Assembly: GCA_030706635.1 (NCBI GenBank)
Contig: JAUZOD010000010.1
Span: 1-64,000, forward strand
DNA: 64,000 nucleotides
DNA from: Bacteroidota bacterium
GTDB taxonomy: Bacteria; Bacteroidota; Bacteroidia; Chitinophagales; Chitinophagaceae
Direction of reading: 5' to 3'
The notes under the pieces are model-generated. The model was not told the DNA's origin. It made no database searches and saw nothing but the letters and a program-made list of their open reading frames with translations. Shown one piece after another: positions 44,173-51,502 of the stretch. Both the position numbers and the translations under genes were made by a program. How positions within the stretch are numbered: position 1 is the stretch's first letter; each line of letters starts with the position of its first letter.

Positions 44173-45597
44173 CTAGCAGAAAAGAGCCCTCATCTGGGCG
44201 ACCGGGATATTCAATTGATCACGGTATTTGGCAATTGTTCTACGTGCCACAATATAACCCCTTCCGGACAGAATATCCGCCAGTTGCTGGTCAGTATATG
44301 GGCTTTTCTTATCTTCCTTCTCCACAACTTCCTCAACGATGGTCTGAATCACCTTGTTGCTGATCACCGTTCCCTCCTTATTGGACAGGCCTTCCGTAAA
44401 CAGGTTTTTCAACAGGATCATCCCGAATGGAGTATCTGCATATTTATTACAGGTAATCCTGGATACCGTCGATATATCCAGCCCCACTACTTCTGCAATG
44501 TTTTTCAGGACCATCGGCTTGAGCTGCATATTGTCTCCGAACTTGAAATATTCTGATTGAAAATGAACAATGGCCTTAATCACTTTAAGCATATTGGATT
44601 CCCGTTCCCGGATGGCTTTGATGAACCATTGTGCAGACGCCAGTTTACTGCGCATATACTGGCGGGTGCCCCGGTCAGTGGTTTTATCATTATCCAGGTT
44701 CTGGACGGTCTGAGCCCAGGTCTGGTTAACATGAAGTGTTGCCGAACGCTGGCGGGCAAGGTTTATCACAATATCTTCGCCTTCCATGGTAATGATAAAA
44801 TCCGGAAATACGGTATTGTTGACCTGACTGCTGCTCGCAGAACTGACAACCGGACGTGTCTTTAAGGTAGAGAGCAATTGAAGAACCTGCTTTATTTCAC
44901 CTTCCTTCATCTTCATCTCCCGGCGTATCTTTTCTATATTGCAGCTATGCAGGTCCTGGAAATGATGACTCACCAGTTCTGTCGCCCTGGCCACCAAGTG
45001 ATTGGATCGATCCATATCGGCGAGCTGGATCCGGAAAAATTCTCCCAGATCAGGCGATCCACAGCCCAAGGGCTCCAGTTCCTGGATGGTTTTAAGAATT
45101 GGTATCAGGTCTTCCGCATTGATCCAGGTATGTTGTTTGAACGAAATTTCTTCGGCAATGGCTTCCAGATCCTGAGTAAGAAAACCATATTCATCCAGGG
45201 AGTCGATCATGAAATCAGCCAGCGCATATCTGGTTTCGTCAAATTCGATGAAACGATATTGCTTTTTTAGCTCAATGCGGTAATCGACGGATTCGGCAAT
45301 CTGCCGGTCCGGCATCTTATCGGACGGCAGATAATTTTCATATTCTGTTTTATAATCAGGAATATCGTCGTAACCATATTCTTCCCAGTTTTGAAAGTCC
45401 TGAACGGTTTCTTTGGAAAATTTATCATTTAATGGATCATCGTTACTGCTGTTTTCTTCCAACGCAGGATTTTCATTGATCTCATCTTCGATTCTTTGCT
45501 CCAGGGCCATGGAATCAAGATGCAACAGGTTAAGCAATGCGATATGGTGGGGAAGAATTTTATGCTGTAGCTTTTGCGACTGAAGCTGATGGAGCAT
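44173..45597 (-). CDS. rpoN: RNA polymerase sigma-54 factor RpoN
   Basis: A 474-residue sigma-54. Region I at the N-terminus is glutamine- and leucine-rich (LHQLQSQKLQHKILPHHIAL), followed by an acidic region II. The core-binding and DNA-binding parts follow, with LKNIAEVVGLDISTVSRI as the helix-turn-helix and the RpoN box ARRTIAKYRDQLNIP near the C-terminus. All parts are present. The gene starts a three-gene transcript with its own activator and a histidine kinase, so sigma factor and activator levels may be tied together. There is a 170-base gap upstream with no confident promoter. Confidence 0.97.
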   Translation of the reverse strand: MLHQLQSQKLQHKILPHHIALLNLLHLDSMALEQRIEDEINENPALEENSSNDDPLNDKFSKETVQDFQNWEEYGYDDIPDYKTEYENYLPSDKMPDRQIAESVDYRIELKKQYRFIEFDETRYALADFMIDSLDEYGFLTQDLEAIAEEISFKQHTWINAEDLIPILKTIQELEPLGCGSPDLGEFFRIQLADMDRSNHLVARATELVSHHFQDLHSCNIEKIRREMKMKEGEIKQVLQLLSTLKTRPVVSSASSSQVNNTVFPDFIITMEGEDIVINLARQRSATLHVNQTWAQTVQNLDNDKTTDRGTRQYMRSKLASAQWFIKAIRERESNMLKVIKAIVHFQSEYFKFGDNMQLKPMVLKNIAEVVGLDISTVSRITCNKYADTPFGMILLKNLFTEGLSNKEGTVISNKVIQTIVEEVVEKEDKKSPYTDQQLADILSGRGYIVARRTIAKYRDQLNIPVAQMRALFC

Positions 45598-45767
45598 GTT
45601 GTGGACTTTTATTAGCGGTTGTAAAACAAATAGAACACCAAAAATTTCCTATCGGTAAATTGCGTCACAGACTGGGGAATTTACTATTATGGGGAATAAA
45701 ATACTCAAAATGAGGAAGCAATTAAGGTAAGTTACCGGTCACTGTACACTGCCCCTCAGAGAACAGA

Positions 45768-46505
45768 CTAGTTACCTTCCGGTTTCTTTTCGTCTTTTTG
45801 CTGCTCTTCTTCCAATTCTTTCTTCTTTTTATCGGCCGCCTTTTTCTTCTTTCTGAAATACCCGCGGAGCAGGAAATTGTGCTTTGCCGCCTCCATATTC
45901 TCGCTCAATCCCTCAGATCCCTTTTTCAGGTTGACCATTGTGGCATGCATATTATCCCCCATACTGGAATCGGAAAGCAGACGCGATAGAACGCCATGCC
46001 CGTGATTTACTTTATAAGAAACTTCTGCCAGCTGCTGGGTAATGAGGGCGGCGTTGTCTGCGGAGGTTTTCAACCCGGAAAGAATCTGTTCGGTCTCAAC
46101 CGGGGCACGTGATACCAGGACGTCATTTTCCTTTACGACGTCTCCTTCACCCACCCCGGCCGACAGAATAAGAACGCGATCGCCCATCAGTCCTTCAGAT
46201 CCAATACTGGCAATGGCATTTTTTCGGATGAATTTATGTACTTCCGTTTTTATGGACATGTTTACGAGAACCGTAGAATCCGTGAGCAGCGCTATGCTTT
46301 CTACGGCTCCGATATTAAGACCTCCGAACCTTACGTTATTGCCCTGCTTCAGTCCGCTTACATTGTTGAATACAGCTTTTAGTTGAAAGACGGAATCAAA
46401 AAGATGTTTTTGTTTGCCCACAAAAAACAATCCCAACACGAGGAGAACCATTGCGCAGATCATAAAAAGGCCTAGTTTCCACTTAAGCCCGGCATTCGAT
46501 TTCAT
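45768..46505 (-). CDS. MlaD/MCE-domain lipid transport protein
   Basis: A 245-residue protein with one N-terminal membrane helix (LGLFMICAMVLLVLGLFFVG, about residues 11-30) and an MCE domain at about 38-115 (FQLKAVFNNVSGLKQGNNVR; FGGLNIGAVESIALL). MCE proteins form hexameric rings that carry phospholipids across the periplasm. The C-terminal tail is highly charged with a lysine/glutamate run. It is the last of a three-gene Mla set, 18 bases after the ATPase gene. Components such as MlaA, MlaB and MlaC are not adjacent. Confidence 0.88.
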   Translation of the reverse strand: MKSNAGLKWKLGLFMICAMVLLVLGLFFVGKQKHLFDSVFQLKAVFNNVSGLKQGNNVRFGGLNIGAVESIALLTDSTVLVNMSIKTEVHKFIRKNAIASIGSEGLMGDRVLILSAGVGEGDVVKENDVLVSRAPVETEQILSGLKTSADNAALITQQLAEVSYKVNHGHGVLSRLLSDSSMGDNMHATMVNLKKGSEGLSENMEAAKHNFLLRGYFRKKKKAADKKKKELEEEQQKDEKKPEGN

Positions 46506-46523
46506 ATCCTTAATTTTTTGCGT

Positions 46524-47270
46524 TTAACTAAAAAAAGATCTGATCCATTCGTCTTTGCTTTTCTCCAGCCCGTCATAGGTGTCCTCCGCGACAATAACGC
46601 CTTCTTTCAACATCACGATCCGGTCGGCCGTCATTTTTGCGCAGCTGATATCGTGTGTGATGATCAGCGAGGATATCTGATATTTCCGTTGCATGTCCAG
46701 GATCAGCTGACTGATTTCTTTTGCCGTGGCCGTATCCAGTCCGGTGGTGGGTTCGTCGTACAACATAATGGAAGGCTTCAGAATAAGGGTCCGCGCCAGG
46801 CCGATGCGCTTGCTCATACCACCGGAAAGCTCGGAAGGCATTTTGTCTCCCGAATCCGGCAGGCCGACATTTTCAAGCACTTCCCTGATCAGCTGGTTTA
46901 TTTTTTCTATTCCCAGATGTTTTTTATGATGTCGCAGCGGAAAGGAAAGATTTTCCGATACACTCATAGAATCATATAACGCGCCACCCTGAAAAAGAAA
47001 ACCGATTTTAGTCCTCAGCTTGTTGAGGTCATCGTAATTGATCTCCGCGATATTCTGGCCCATAATGCAAATGGAACCCTCGTCGGGTTCCATAAGTCCG
47101 ATCATACATTTAATCAGCGTGGATTTCCCAGATCCGGATTTTCCCAACACCACCAGGTTTTCCGCTTTGTCAATGCGCAGGTTAACCCCCCTGAGCACAT
47201 CAACGCCGTTAAAGGTTTTACTGAGTCCCTGTATATCCACCACAGGCGCATTATCTGTTTCTGTTTCCAT
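46524..47270 (-). CDS. MlaF-like ABC transporter ATPase
   Basis: A 248-residue ATPase with Walker A VLGKSGSGKSTLIKC, the Q-loop FLFQGGALYDSM (typical of MlaF), signature ELSGGMSKRIGLAR, Walker B IMLYDEPTTGLD and the switch histidine in LIITHDISCAKM. It energises lipid movement by the MlaE permease, whose gene ends 2 bases upstream, together with MlaD. The motif set matches the Mkl/MlaF branch rather than exporters. Probable role is maintenance of outer-membrane lipid asymmetry. Confidence 0.92.
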   Translation of the reverse strand: METETDNAPVVDIQGLSKTFNGVDVLRGVNLRIDKAENLVVLGKSGSGKSTLIKCMIGLMEPDEGSICIMGQNIAEINYDDLNKLRTKIGFLFQGGALYDSMSVSENLSFPLRHHKKHLGIEKINQLIREVLENVGLPDSGDKMPSELSGGMSKRIGLARTLILKPSIMLYDEPTTGLDTATAKEISQLILDMQRKYQISSLIITHDISCAKMTADRIVMLKEGVIVAEDTYDGLEKSKDEWIRSFFS

Positions 47271-47272
47271 GG

Positions 47273-48055
47273 TTATAATAAGTCGGTGATCTGAACGGCA
47301 ATCATGTCGATAAAGAATATGGCCAGTGAAGCGGTGACCACTGCCGAATTTGCTGCGGTTCCCACGCTGGCCGTACCGCCATCCACCCTAAATCCCTTAT
47401 AACATCCGATAATTCCTATAGCTGTTCCGAAAAAAATGGACTTGATGATCGAGGGGAAAATGTCGATCCAATCAAGTTTTGACAGCGCCAGGTTATAGAA
47501 GTGCGTAATGGTTATATCACCGTGGATATTGTAAGCAAGAAAGGCGGAGAACAGGGAGATGCTGTCCGCAAAGATAACCAGCAACGGAACCATGAAGGTC
47601 GTGGCCAGAACCCGGGTTACCACCAGATAACGAAAAGGGTTGATGGCAGATACCTCCATGGCATCAATCTGTTCGGTTACCTTCATAGACCCCAATTCAG
47701 CGCCGATACGCGAACTTATCTTGCCGGCACAAATGATGGCGGTGATCACGGGCCCCATTTCTTTAATCACAGACACGCTGACCATGCCCGGTAAAAGGGA
47801 TATGGCTCCAAAAGCGGCCAGAGAAGGCCTTGTTTGAATAGTAAGCACCAATCCCATAATGAATGCCGTGATGGCCACCAGAGGAAGCGATTTATTTCCT
47901 GTTTTGAAACATTGATAGAGGAATTCTTTCCATTCAAAGGGTGGTTTAAACACTTCCCGGATAAAGCGGAAAAAGAATAAACTGAATTCGCCTGCATGCC
48001 AAACTGCTTTTTTAAATGGCACCCAGGTGGGTAGATGGGTTTCTGCTATGGCCAT
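47273..48055 (-). CDS. MlaE-like ABC transporter permease
   Basis: A 260-residue membrane protein with about five helices and MlaE-family motifs: LYQCFKTGNKSLPLVAITAF, the conserved loop KEMGPVITAIICAGKISSRI and the GSMKVTEQIDAMEVSAINPF segment, which contacts the ATPase in this family. The permease bears the lipid path between the inner membrane and the MCE ring. It is the first gene of the mlaE-mlaF-mlaD transcript. Nothing in the 198-base gap upstream (48056-48253) was recognised besides divergent spacing to the YtxH gene. Confidence 0.92.
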   Translation of the reverse strand: MAIAETHLPTWVPFKKAVWHAGEFSLFFFRFIREVFKPPFEWKEFLYQCFKTGNKSLPLVAITAFIMGLVLTIQTRPSLAAFGAISLLPGMVSVSVIKEMGPVITAIICAGKISSRIGAELGSMKVTEQIDAMEVSAINPFRYLVVTRVLATTFMVPLLVIFADSISLFSAFLAYNIHGDITITHFYNLALSKLDWIDIFPSIIKSIFFGTAIGIIGCYKGFRVDGGTASVGTAANSAVVTASLAIFFIDMIAVQITDLL

Positions 48056-48253
48056 ACATTTCAGGATTAAACTGGTTATTCGTTATATTTCCATAAGAAG
48101 ATCATGCCCCTGGTGAATGAATGGTTAACAAAGGGTTGCGGCAAATATTCGGGGAAATAACTACCCATCTGATGAGAATCCATTTCTATTCCCGATACCC
48201 TCTCGAAGGTAAACTCACTTTGTGTCAGCGGGATGGCCTGATTTTTATGCTAT

Positions 48254-48481
48254 ATGCGTTATAAAACAAAGCGTATGATGACAAGTAAAAAGCTGATAGC
48301 AGGCATTTTAACCGGACTGGCCGCAGGAGCCATGATCAGCCTGATCATATCTTCCAATAAGAAAGGCTCTTTCGGCAAAAAGCTGATGAAGAAGGGGAAT
48401 AACCTGGCGGATGACCTGAAGGAGAAATTCGGCGAATTTGTGGACCGGATGGAAGATAAATTCCAGGGCATTTTAAAGTAA
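48254..48481 (+). CDS. YtxH-domain small membrane protein
   Basis: A 75-residue protein with one helix (LIAGILTGLAAGAMISLII) and a charged amphipathic tail (LADDLKEKFGEFVDRMEDKF), the YtxH/GvpT pattern. These proteins are linked to general stress and stationary phase. Start may be 48254 or the ATGATG at 48275/48278; the later one removes a basic extension and gives MTSKKLIAGILTG, as in most relatives. It begins a likely plus-strand set with the holin-like and YqjK-like genes, spaced 6-30 bases. Confidence 0.85.
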   Translation: MRYKTKRMMTSKKLIAGILTGLAAGAMISLIISSNKKGSFGKKLMKKGNNLADDLKEKFGEFVDRMEDKFQGILK

Positions 48482-48511
48482 TTAACTTTGCCTCAATCAT
48501 TAACGATCATT

Positions 48512-48853
48512 ATGCCAGATTCCGAGATTTCCTTAAAGTCGCTGATTGAAAAATCCCAGGATTATTTAGAAACTAAATTAGAAATAGCTAAATTGAAAAC
48601 GGTTGAAAAATCGTCGGATGTGCTATCTTCTATTGTTGTGTTGATATCCATGATTTTCCTTGCACTCCTCTGTTTTATGTTTATCAGCATAGGCCTGGCC
48701 TTTTATCTGGGATCCCTGGTGGGTTCGGCCCATACGGGGTTTTTTATCATGGGTGGGGTTTATGGGATTATTTTGATTATTCTGTACTTACTGCGGAATA
48801 AATGGATAAAGACGCCAGTCAGCAACCTGGTCATAAAAAAAATACTGAAATAA
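48512..48853 (+). CDS. Phage-holin-family (YqjE-like) membrane protein
   Basis: A 113-residue protein with a helical N-terminus (ISLKSLIEKSQDYLETKLEI) and two hydrophobic helices (VLSSIVVLISMIFLALLCFM; HTGFFIMGGVYGIILIILYL). This layout matches the YqjE/holin-superfamily III (Actinobacterial holin-like) family seen widely in non-phage settings. The reading frame can begin at TTG 48488, but ATG 48512 gives the standard N-terminus. It follows YtxH and precedes the small helical gene with 6 bases between. No phage genes are nearby, so a lysis role is unlikely. Confidence 0.82.
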   Translation: MPDSEISLKSLIEKSQDYLETKLEIAKLKTVEKSSDVLSSIVVLISMIFLALLCFMFISIGLAFYLGSLVGSAHTGFFIMGGVYGIILIILYLLRNKWIKTPVSNLVIKKILK

Positions 48854-48859
48854 CCCCGT

Positions 48860-49306
48860 ATGAAGAGAACGATAACTTCCGCCGCCGAATTGGATGACGC
48901 CATAGAAGATCTGGAGAAAAAAGCAAGCTTTCAAAAGGAGGAATTAAAGGAACATTTTTCGGGTGTGATGGAAAATCTAAAACCCATTAACCTGATCAAA
49001 CACGGATTGCAGTCCGCCTTTTCCGGCGAGAACAAACAGGATCTGCTAAAAGCTGCCATAGGGCTGGGCTCTGGCATCCTGGGCAGGAAGCTGGTGATGG
49101 GAAGATTGGGGAGTGGTCTGCTCCGTAAAGTTATCGGTACAGCATTGGAAATGGGCGTTGTTGGTCTGGTTGTAAAAAATGCGGAAAAACTGAAAGAAAC
49201 AGGCTCGGACCTGATGGAAAAAATATTTCACAAAAAGAGATCTTCCGGTCCGAAACCTCCGGCTCTGCACGATAAGAAATCCGCTAATTATTTTCAGAAG
49301 AATTAA
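48860..49306 (+). CDS. Helical membrane-associated protein of the YtxH/holin set
   Basis: A 148-residue protein of unknown name. The first half is charged and helical (AAELDDAIEDLEKKASFQKE). The middle is hydrophobic and glycine-rich (AIGLGSGILGRKLVMGRLGS; ALEMGVVGLVVKNAEKLKET), and the tail is basic. Its position after YtxH and a YqjE-like gene parallels the E. coli yqjD-yqjE-yqjK row, where the third gene is also small, so the three may act together on the membrane. Its 3' end overlaps the convergent gene by 23 bases. Confidence 0.75.
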   Translation: MKRTITSAAELDDAIEDLEKKASFQKEELKEHFSGVMENLKPINLIKHGLQSAFSGENKQDLLKAAIGLGSGILGRKLVMGRLGSGLLRKVIGTALEMGVVGLVVKNAEKLKETGSDLMEKIFHKKRSSGPKPPALHDKKSANYFQKN

Positions 49307-49841
49307 ACTGTTTCTCCATTCGGTGCATCAAGCTTGAAATCGGACCCTCCATTTTATTAGTCCGGTCGTCCAGATTATTATTCCCGAGTATCTGACCCAA
49401 TTTAATCGACGCCGGCAAATAGAGCAGAACGTCCTGCTTGTGTTTGGCGACAAACGCCGTGATCTTATCTTCATCCGTCAGATCATCAATATTATCCCTG
49501 ATCACCCGCACGACCTCGGAAGCGATATGCTCCATTTCCTGCTTCACCTGGGCATCCGGTATTCTGGAATACAAAGCAACCTGATCTACCAATACGACAT
49601 GGGAATCGCCGAAAATTTTCTCAAGCAAGCTGCCTGTGGGCTGATCCACGCCAAGCCAGGACGCATCCGGTTCCCGTTCCAGCCGGTTAAACAGACCAAG
49701 TATTATGGAAGGGATGGCTGCCTGCGCTATTGGGGCACTCCCGTGAATAGTGTCCCGATCAGACACTTTCTGTGAATTAGGGTCAATTTTTTGAATTTTT
49801 CCAAATCCCAGATTTTTTTGAATCGTTTCTGTAATATTCAT
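49284..49841 (-). CDS. Hypothetical cytoplasmic protein
   Basis: A 185-residue protein without a recognised domain. ATG 49841 (MNITETIQKNLGFGKIQKID) is preferred over the upstream ATG at 49880, because 39 bases further upstream lie the terminator hairpin of the next gene. The N-terminal region is helical with AQAAIPSIILGLFNRLERE, and the C-terminus is acidic and charged. No signal peptide. The 3' end overlaps the plus-strand gene at 49306. It may belong to the same stress-linked set by position only. Confidence 0.6.
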   Translation of the reverse strand: MNITETIQKNLGFGKIQKIDPNSQKVSDRDTIHGSAPIAQAAIPSIILGLFNRLEREPDASWLGVDQPTGSLLEKIFGDSHVVLVDQVALYSRIPDAQVKQEMEHIASEVVRVIRDNIDDLTDEDKITAFVAKHKQDVLLYLPASIKLGQILGNNNLDDRTNKMEGPISSLMHRMEKQFNSSENN

Positions 49842-49871
49842 ATTAAAGCATTTATAGTGAGAATCGAAAAA

Positions 49872-49904
49872 AATGCCCATTCAAAAAAAGAAAGAATGGG
49901 CATT
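49872..49904 (-). terminator. Rho-independent terminator of the small membrane gene
   Basis: AATGCCCATTC (49872-49882) and GAATGGGCATT (49894-49904) form a perfect 11-bp stem with an 11-base loop. On the minus strand a T-rich run follows (complement of GAATCGAAAAAA, 49861-49872). It lies downstream of the 48-residue protein gene and before the next minus-strand gene. Confidence 0.8.
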
Positions 49905-49925
49905 CAAACCTTTATCGCCCGGTTT

Positions 49926-50072
49926 TCACGCCTTCCTGATTACGCCCAATATGAAGGCAATGATGGCAATGACCAGCAGGATATGAATCAGTCCGCCAGC
50001 ACTATATACAAAAAACCCCAGGATCCATCCTATGATCAAAATGACGGCGATGAGATACAACAGACTCCGCAT
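49926..50072 (-). CDS. Lmo0937-family small membrane protein (48 aa)
   Basis: Reading the minus strand from ATG 50072 gives a 48-residue protein (stop at 49926-49928), too short for usual ORF cutoffs. It reads MRSLLYLIAVILIIGWILGF then FVYSAGGLIHILLVIAI and ends VIRKA: two hydrophobic helices joined by a short loop, as in the lmo0937 family of small stress-associated membrane proteins. A hairpin terminator (49872-49904) follows it directly. Position next to the YtxH/holin row fits a stress role. The sequence pattern is strong despite the size. Confidence 0.8.
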   Translation of the reverse strand: MRSLLYLIAVILIIGWILGFFVYSAGGLIHILLVIAIIAFILGVIRKA

Positions 50073-50241
50073 AAATAAATTTTAAGTGTTTTACCGTGAT
50101 TATGTTTGAGTATGTTTGATAATTTCATGCCAGGCTTCCCTAATTTGAAAAATTGCAGCGTCGACGGTTTTACGAATGATATGTAGATCATTTTCTACAA
50201 AAAAAAACTGAAAGATTCAAAATATTTTTACAAACAGTCGC

Positions 50242-50249
50242 TATATTTG
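50242..50249 (+). promoter_or_regulatory. Possible Bacteroidota -7 element (TATATTTG)
   Basis: TATATTTG fits TAnnTTTG exactly and lies 67 bases upstream of the response-regulator start at 50317. A matching TTTG -33 box is not clear. The 236-base gap 50081-50316 holds nothing else except a small hairpin and an A-run. Confidence 0.35.
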
Positions 50250-50316
50250 AACCGGGTTGCTGCAACTTTCGTCTGTGCTCCGTTCAACCTTAAAACATTC
50301 CTGAATCTTTTTCAAA

Positions 50317-50661
50317 ATGCCGGATAAACGAGTCCTTATTATTGATGATGAAACTGATTTTTGTCTGTTAATCAAGAATTACTTCGTTAAGAAAAATTTT
50401 GAAGTATTCGTTTCGCACACCCTGAAAGATGGCATGGATTGCCTCGAAAAAATCAAACCGGATATTCTTTTTCTGGACAATAATCTTCCAGATGGCTTAG
50501 GTTGGGAAAAAACGGAATACATCTCCAAACACTATCCTCAGATCAGCATTAATCTCATCAGCGCTTTTCAGTATAACCCGGATGCTTTCAAACAAAACAC
50601 ATCTGTCAAAATCTGGGAAAAACCCATCAGCCTTTCGGAACTCAATCAATATCTGAACTGA
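50317..50661 (+). CDS. Stand-alone response regulator receiver
   Basis: A 114-residue single receiver. The acidic pair is IIDDE, phosphorylation site D54 in LFLDNNLPDG, the Ser/Thr position is held by INLISAFQ, and the lysine is in IWEKPISLSEL. No output domain. It is followed after 62 bases by the Ku gene and both may share a transcript. Orphan receivers of this size next to stress genes occur in Bacteroidota. Partner kinase is unknown; the nearest kinases are about 8 kb away. Confidence 0.88.
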   Translation: MPDKRVLIIDDETDFCLLIKNYFVKKNFEVFVSHTLKDGMDCLEKIKPDILFLDNNLPDGLGWEKTEYISKHYPQISINLISAFQYNPDAFKQNTSVKIWEKPISLSELNQYLN

Positions 50662-50723
50662 CGGATGTTATGGCATTGTTTTAGTTCTGGTTTAACCATA
50701 CATTAGTTCATAAAACGAATGAT

Positions 50724-51500
50724 ATGAGAGCCATTTGGACAGGGGCCATTGGATTTGGCCTGGTTAATATTCCGGTGCGTATATTCAGCGCAACGCAGGA
50801 CAGCAACCTGGACCTGGACATGCTGGATAAAAAAGATCACGCCAGAATCCGCTTTAAAAGAATTAATGAGGAAACCGGCCGGGAAGTGGAATGGTCCAAT
50901 ATCGTAAAAGCCTATAATGATAACGGAAAATATGTGGTTGTAACGGATGTGGATTTTGAGAAAGCCAGTCCGGAAAAATCAAAAATCATCGAAATCATGG
51001 AATTTGTAGATGGAGCTGACATTGATTCGATTTTTTATGAGACGCCTTATTTCCTGGAACCGCAGAAGTCCGGCGTAAAAGCTTACGCACTGCTGAGAGA
51101 AGCCTTAAAGAAAAGCGGTAAAGTGGGGCTCGGCAATTTCGTAATGCGGAATAAGGAGGCGCTTTGCATATTAAAACCGATGGACGATGTGATCGTGCTG
51201 AATAAGATCCGCTTTGCGCAGGAAATACGCAACGTCAATGAAATCAATGTTCCAGGCAAGGCCAGCATTAAACCGGGGGAAATGCAAATGGCTCAGGCAT
51301 TGATCAGTCAGCTTACCGGTAAATTTGATATTTCAAAATACAAAGACAGCTATTCCGATGAGCTTCTCAAGCTTATCCATGCTAAGTCGAAAGGAAAGAA
51401 ACAGGCCCCGCCTCAAATGCGGGTTGTGCACAACAAATCAAAGGATCTGATGTCTCAGCTGAAAGCCAGTTTAAATGTAAAAAAGAAAAAGGCTTCCTGA
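50724..51500 (+). CDS. ku: Ku DNA end-binding protein
   Basis: A 258-residue bacterial Ku. The start MRAIWTGAIGFGLVNIPVRI and the blocks IRFKRINEETGREVEWSNIV and YFLEPQKSGVKAYALLREAL are typical of the family. The length fits homodimeric Ku with a short lysine-rich C-terminal tail (SKDLMSQLKASLNVKKKKAS) that could contact DNA or LigD. Ku binds broken ends and recruits LigD for end joining. Its LigD partner is not beside it; a damaged ligD is found at the start of the window. The gene converges with the glucan synthase gene, stops 3 bases apart. Confidence 0.95.
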   Translation: MRAIWTGAIGFGLVNIPVRIFSATQDSNLDLDMLDKKDHARIRFKRINEETGREVEWSNIVKAYNDNGKYVVVTDVDFEKASPEKSKIIEIMEFVDGADIDSIFYETPYFLEPQKSGVKAYALLREALKKSGKVGLGNFVMRNKEALCILKPMDDVIVLNKIRFAQEIRNVNEINVPGKASIKPGEMQMAQALISQLTGKFDISKYKDSYSDELLKLIHAKSKGKKQAPPQMRVVHNKSKDLMSQLKASLNVKKKKAS

Positions 51501-51502
51501 AT

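Noticed and set aside
48200-48260. Sigma-54 -24/-12 promoter upstream of the YtxH gene (TGGCCTGATTTTTATGC)
   Set aside because: The GG-to-GC spacing is 12 instead of 10 bases and the TTGC block is poor. A similar partial match on the minus strand near 50125 also lacks GC.
48512-48853. Holin-family protein as evidence for a prophage
   Set aside because: The family is common in non-phage stress rows, and no endolysin, capsid, integrase or terminase gene is present.
50182-50199. Hairpin TGTAGA/TCTACA with an A-run as a terminator
   Set aside because: On the plus strand it is followed by A's, and on the minus strand the T-run comes before the stem, so neither orientation fits a terminator.
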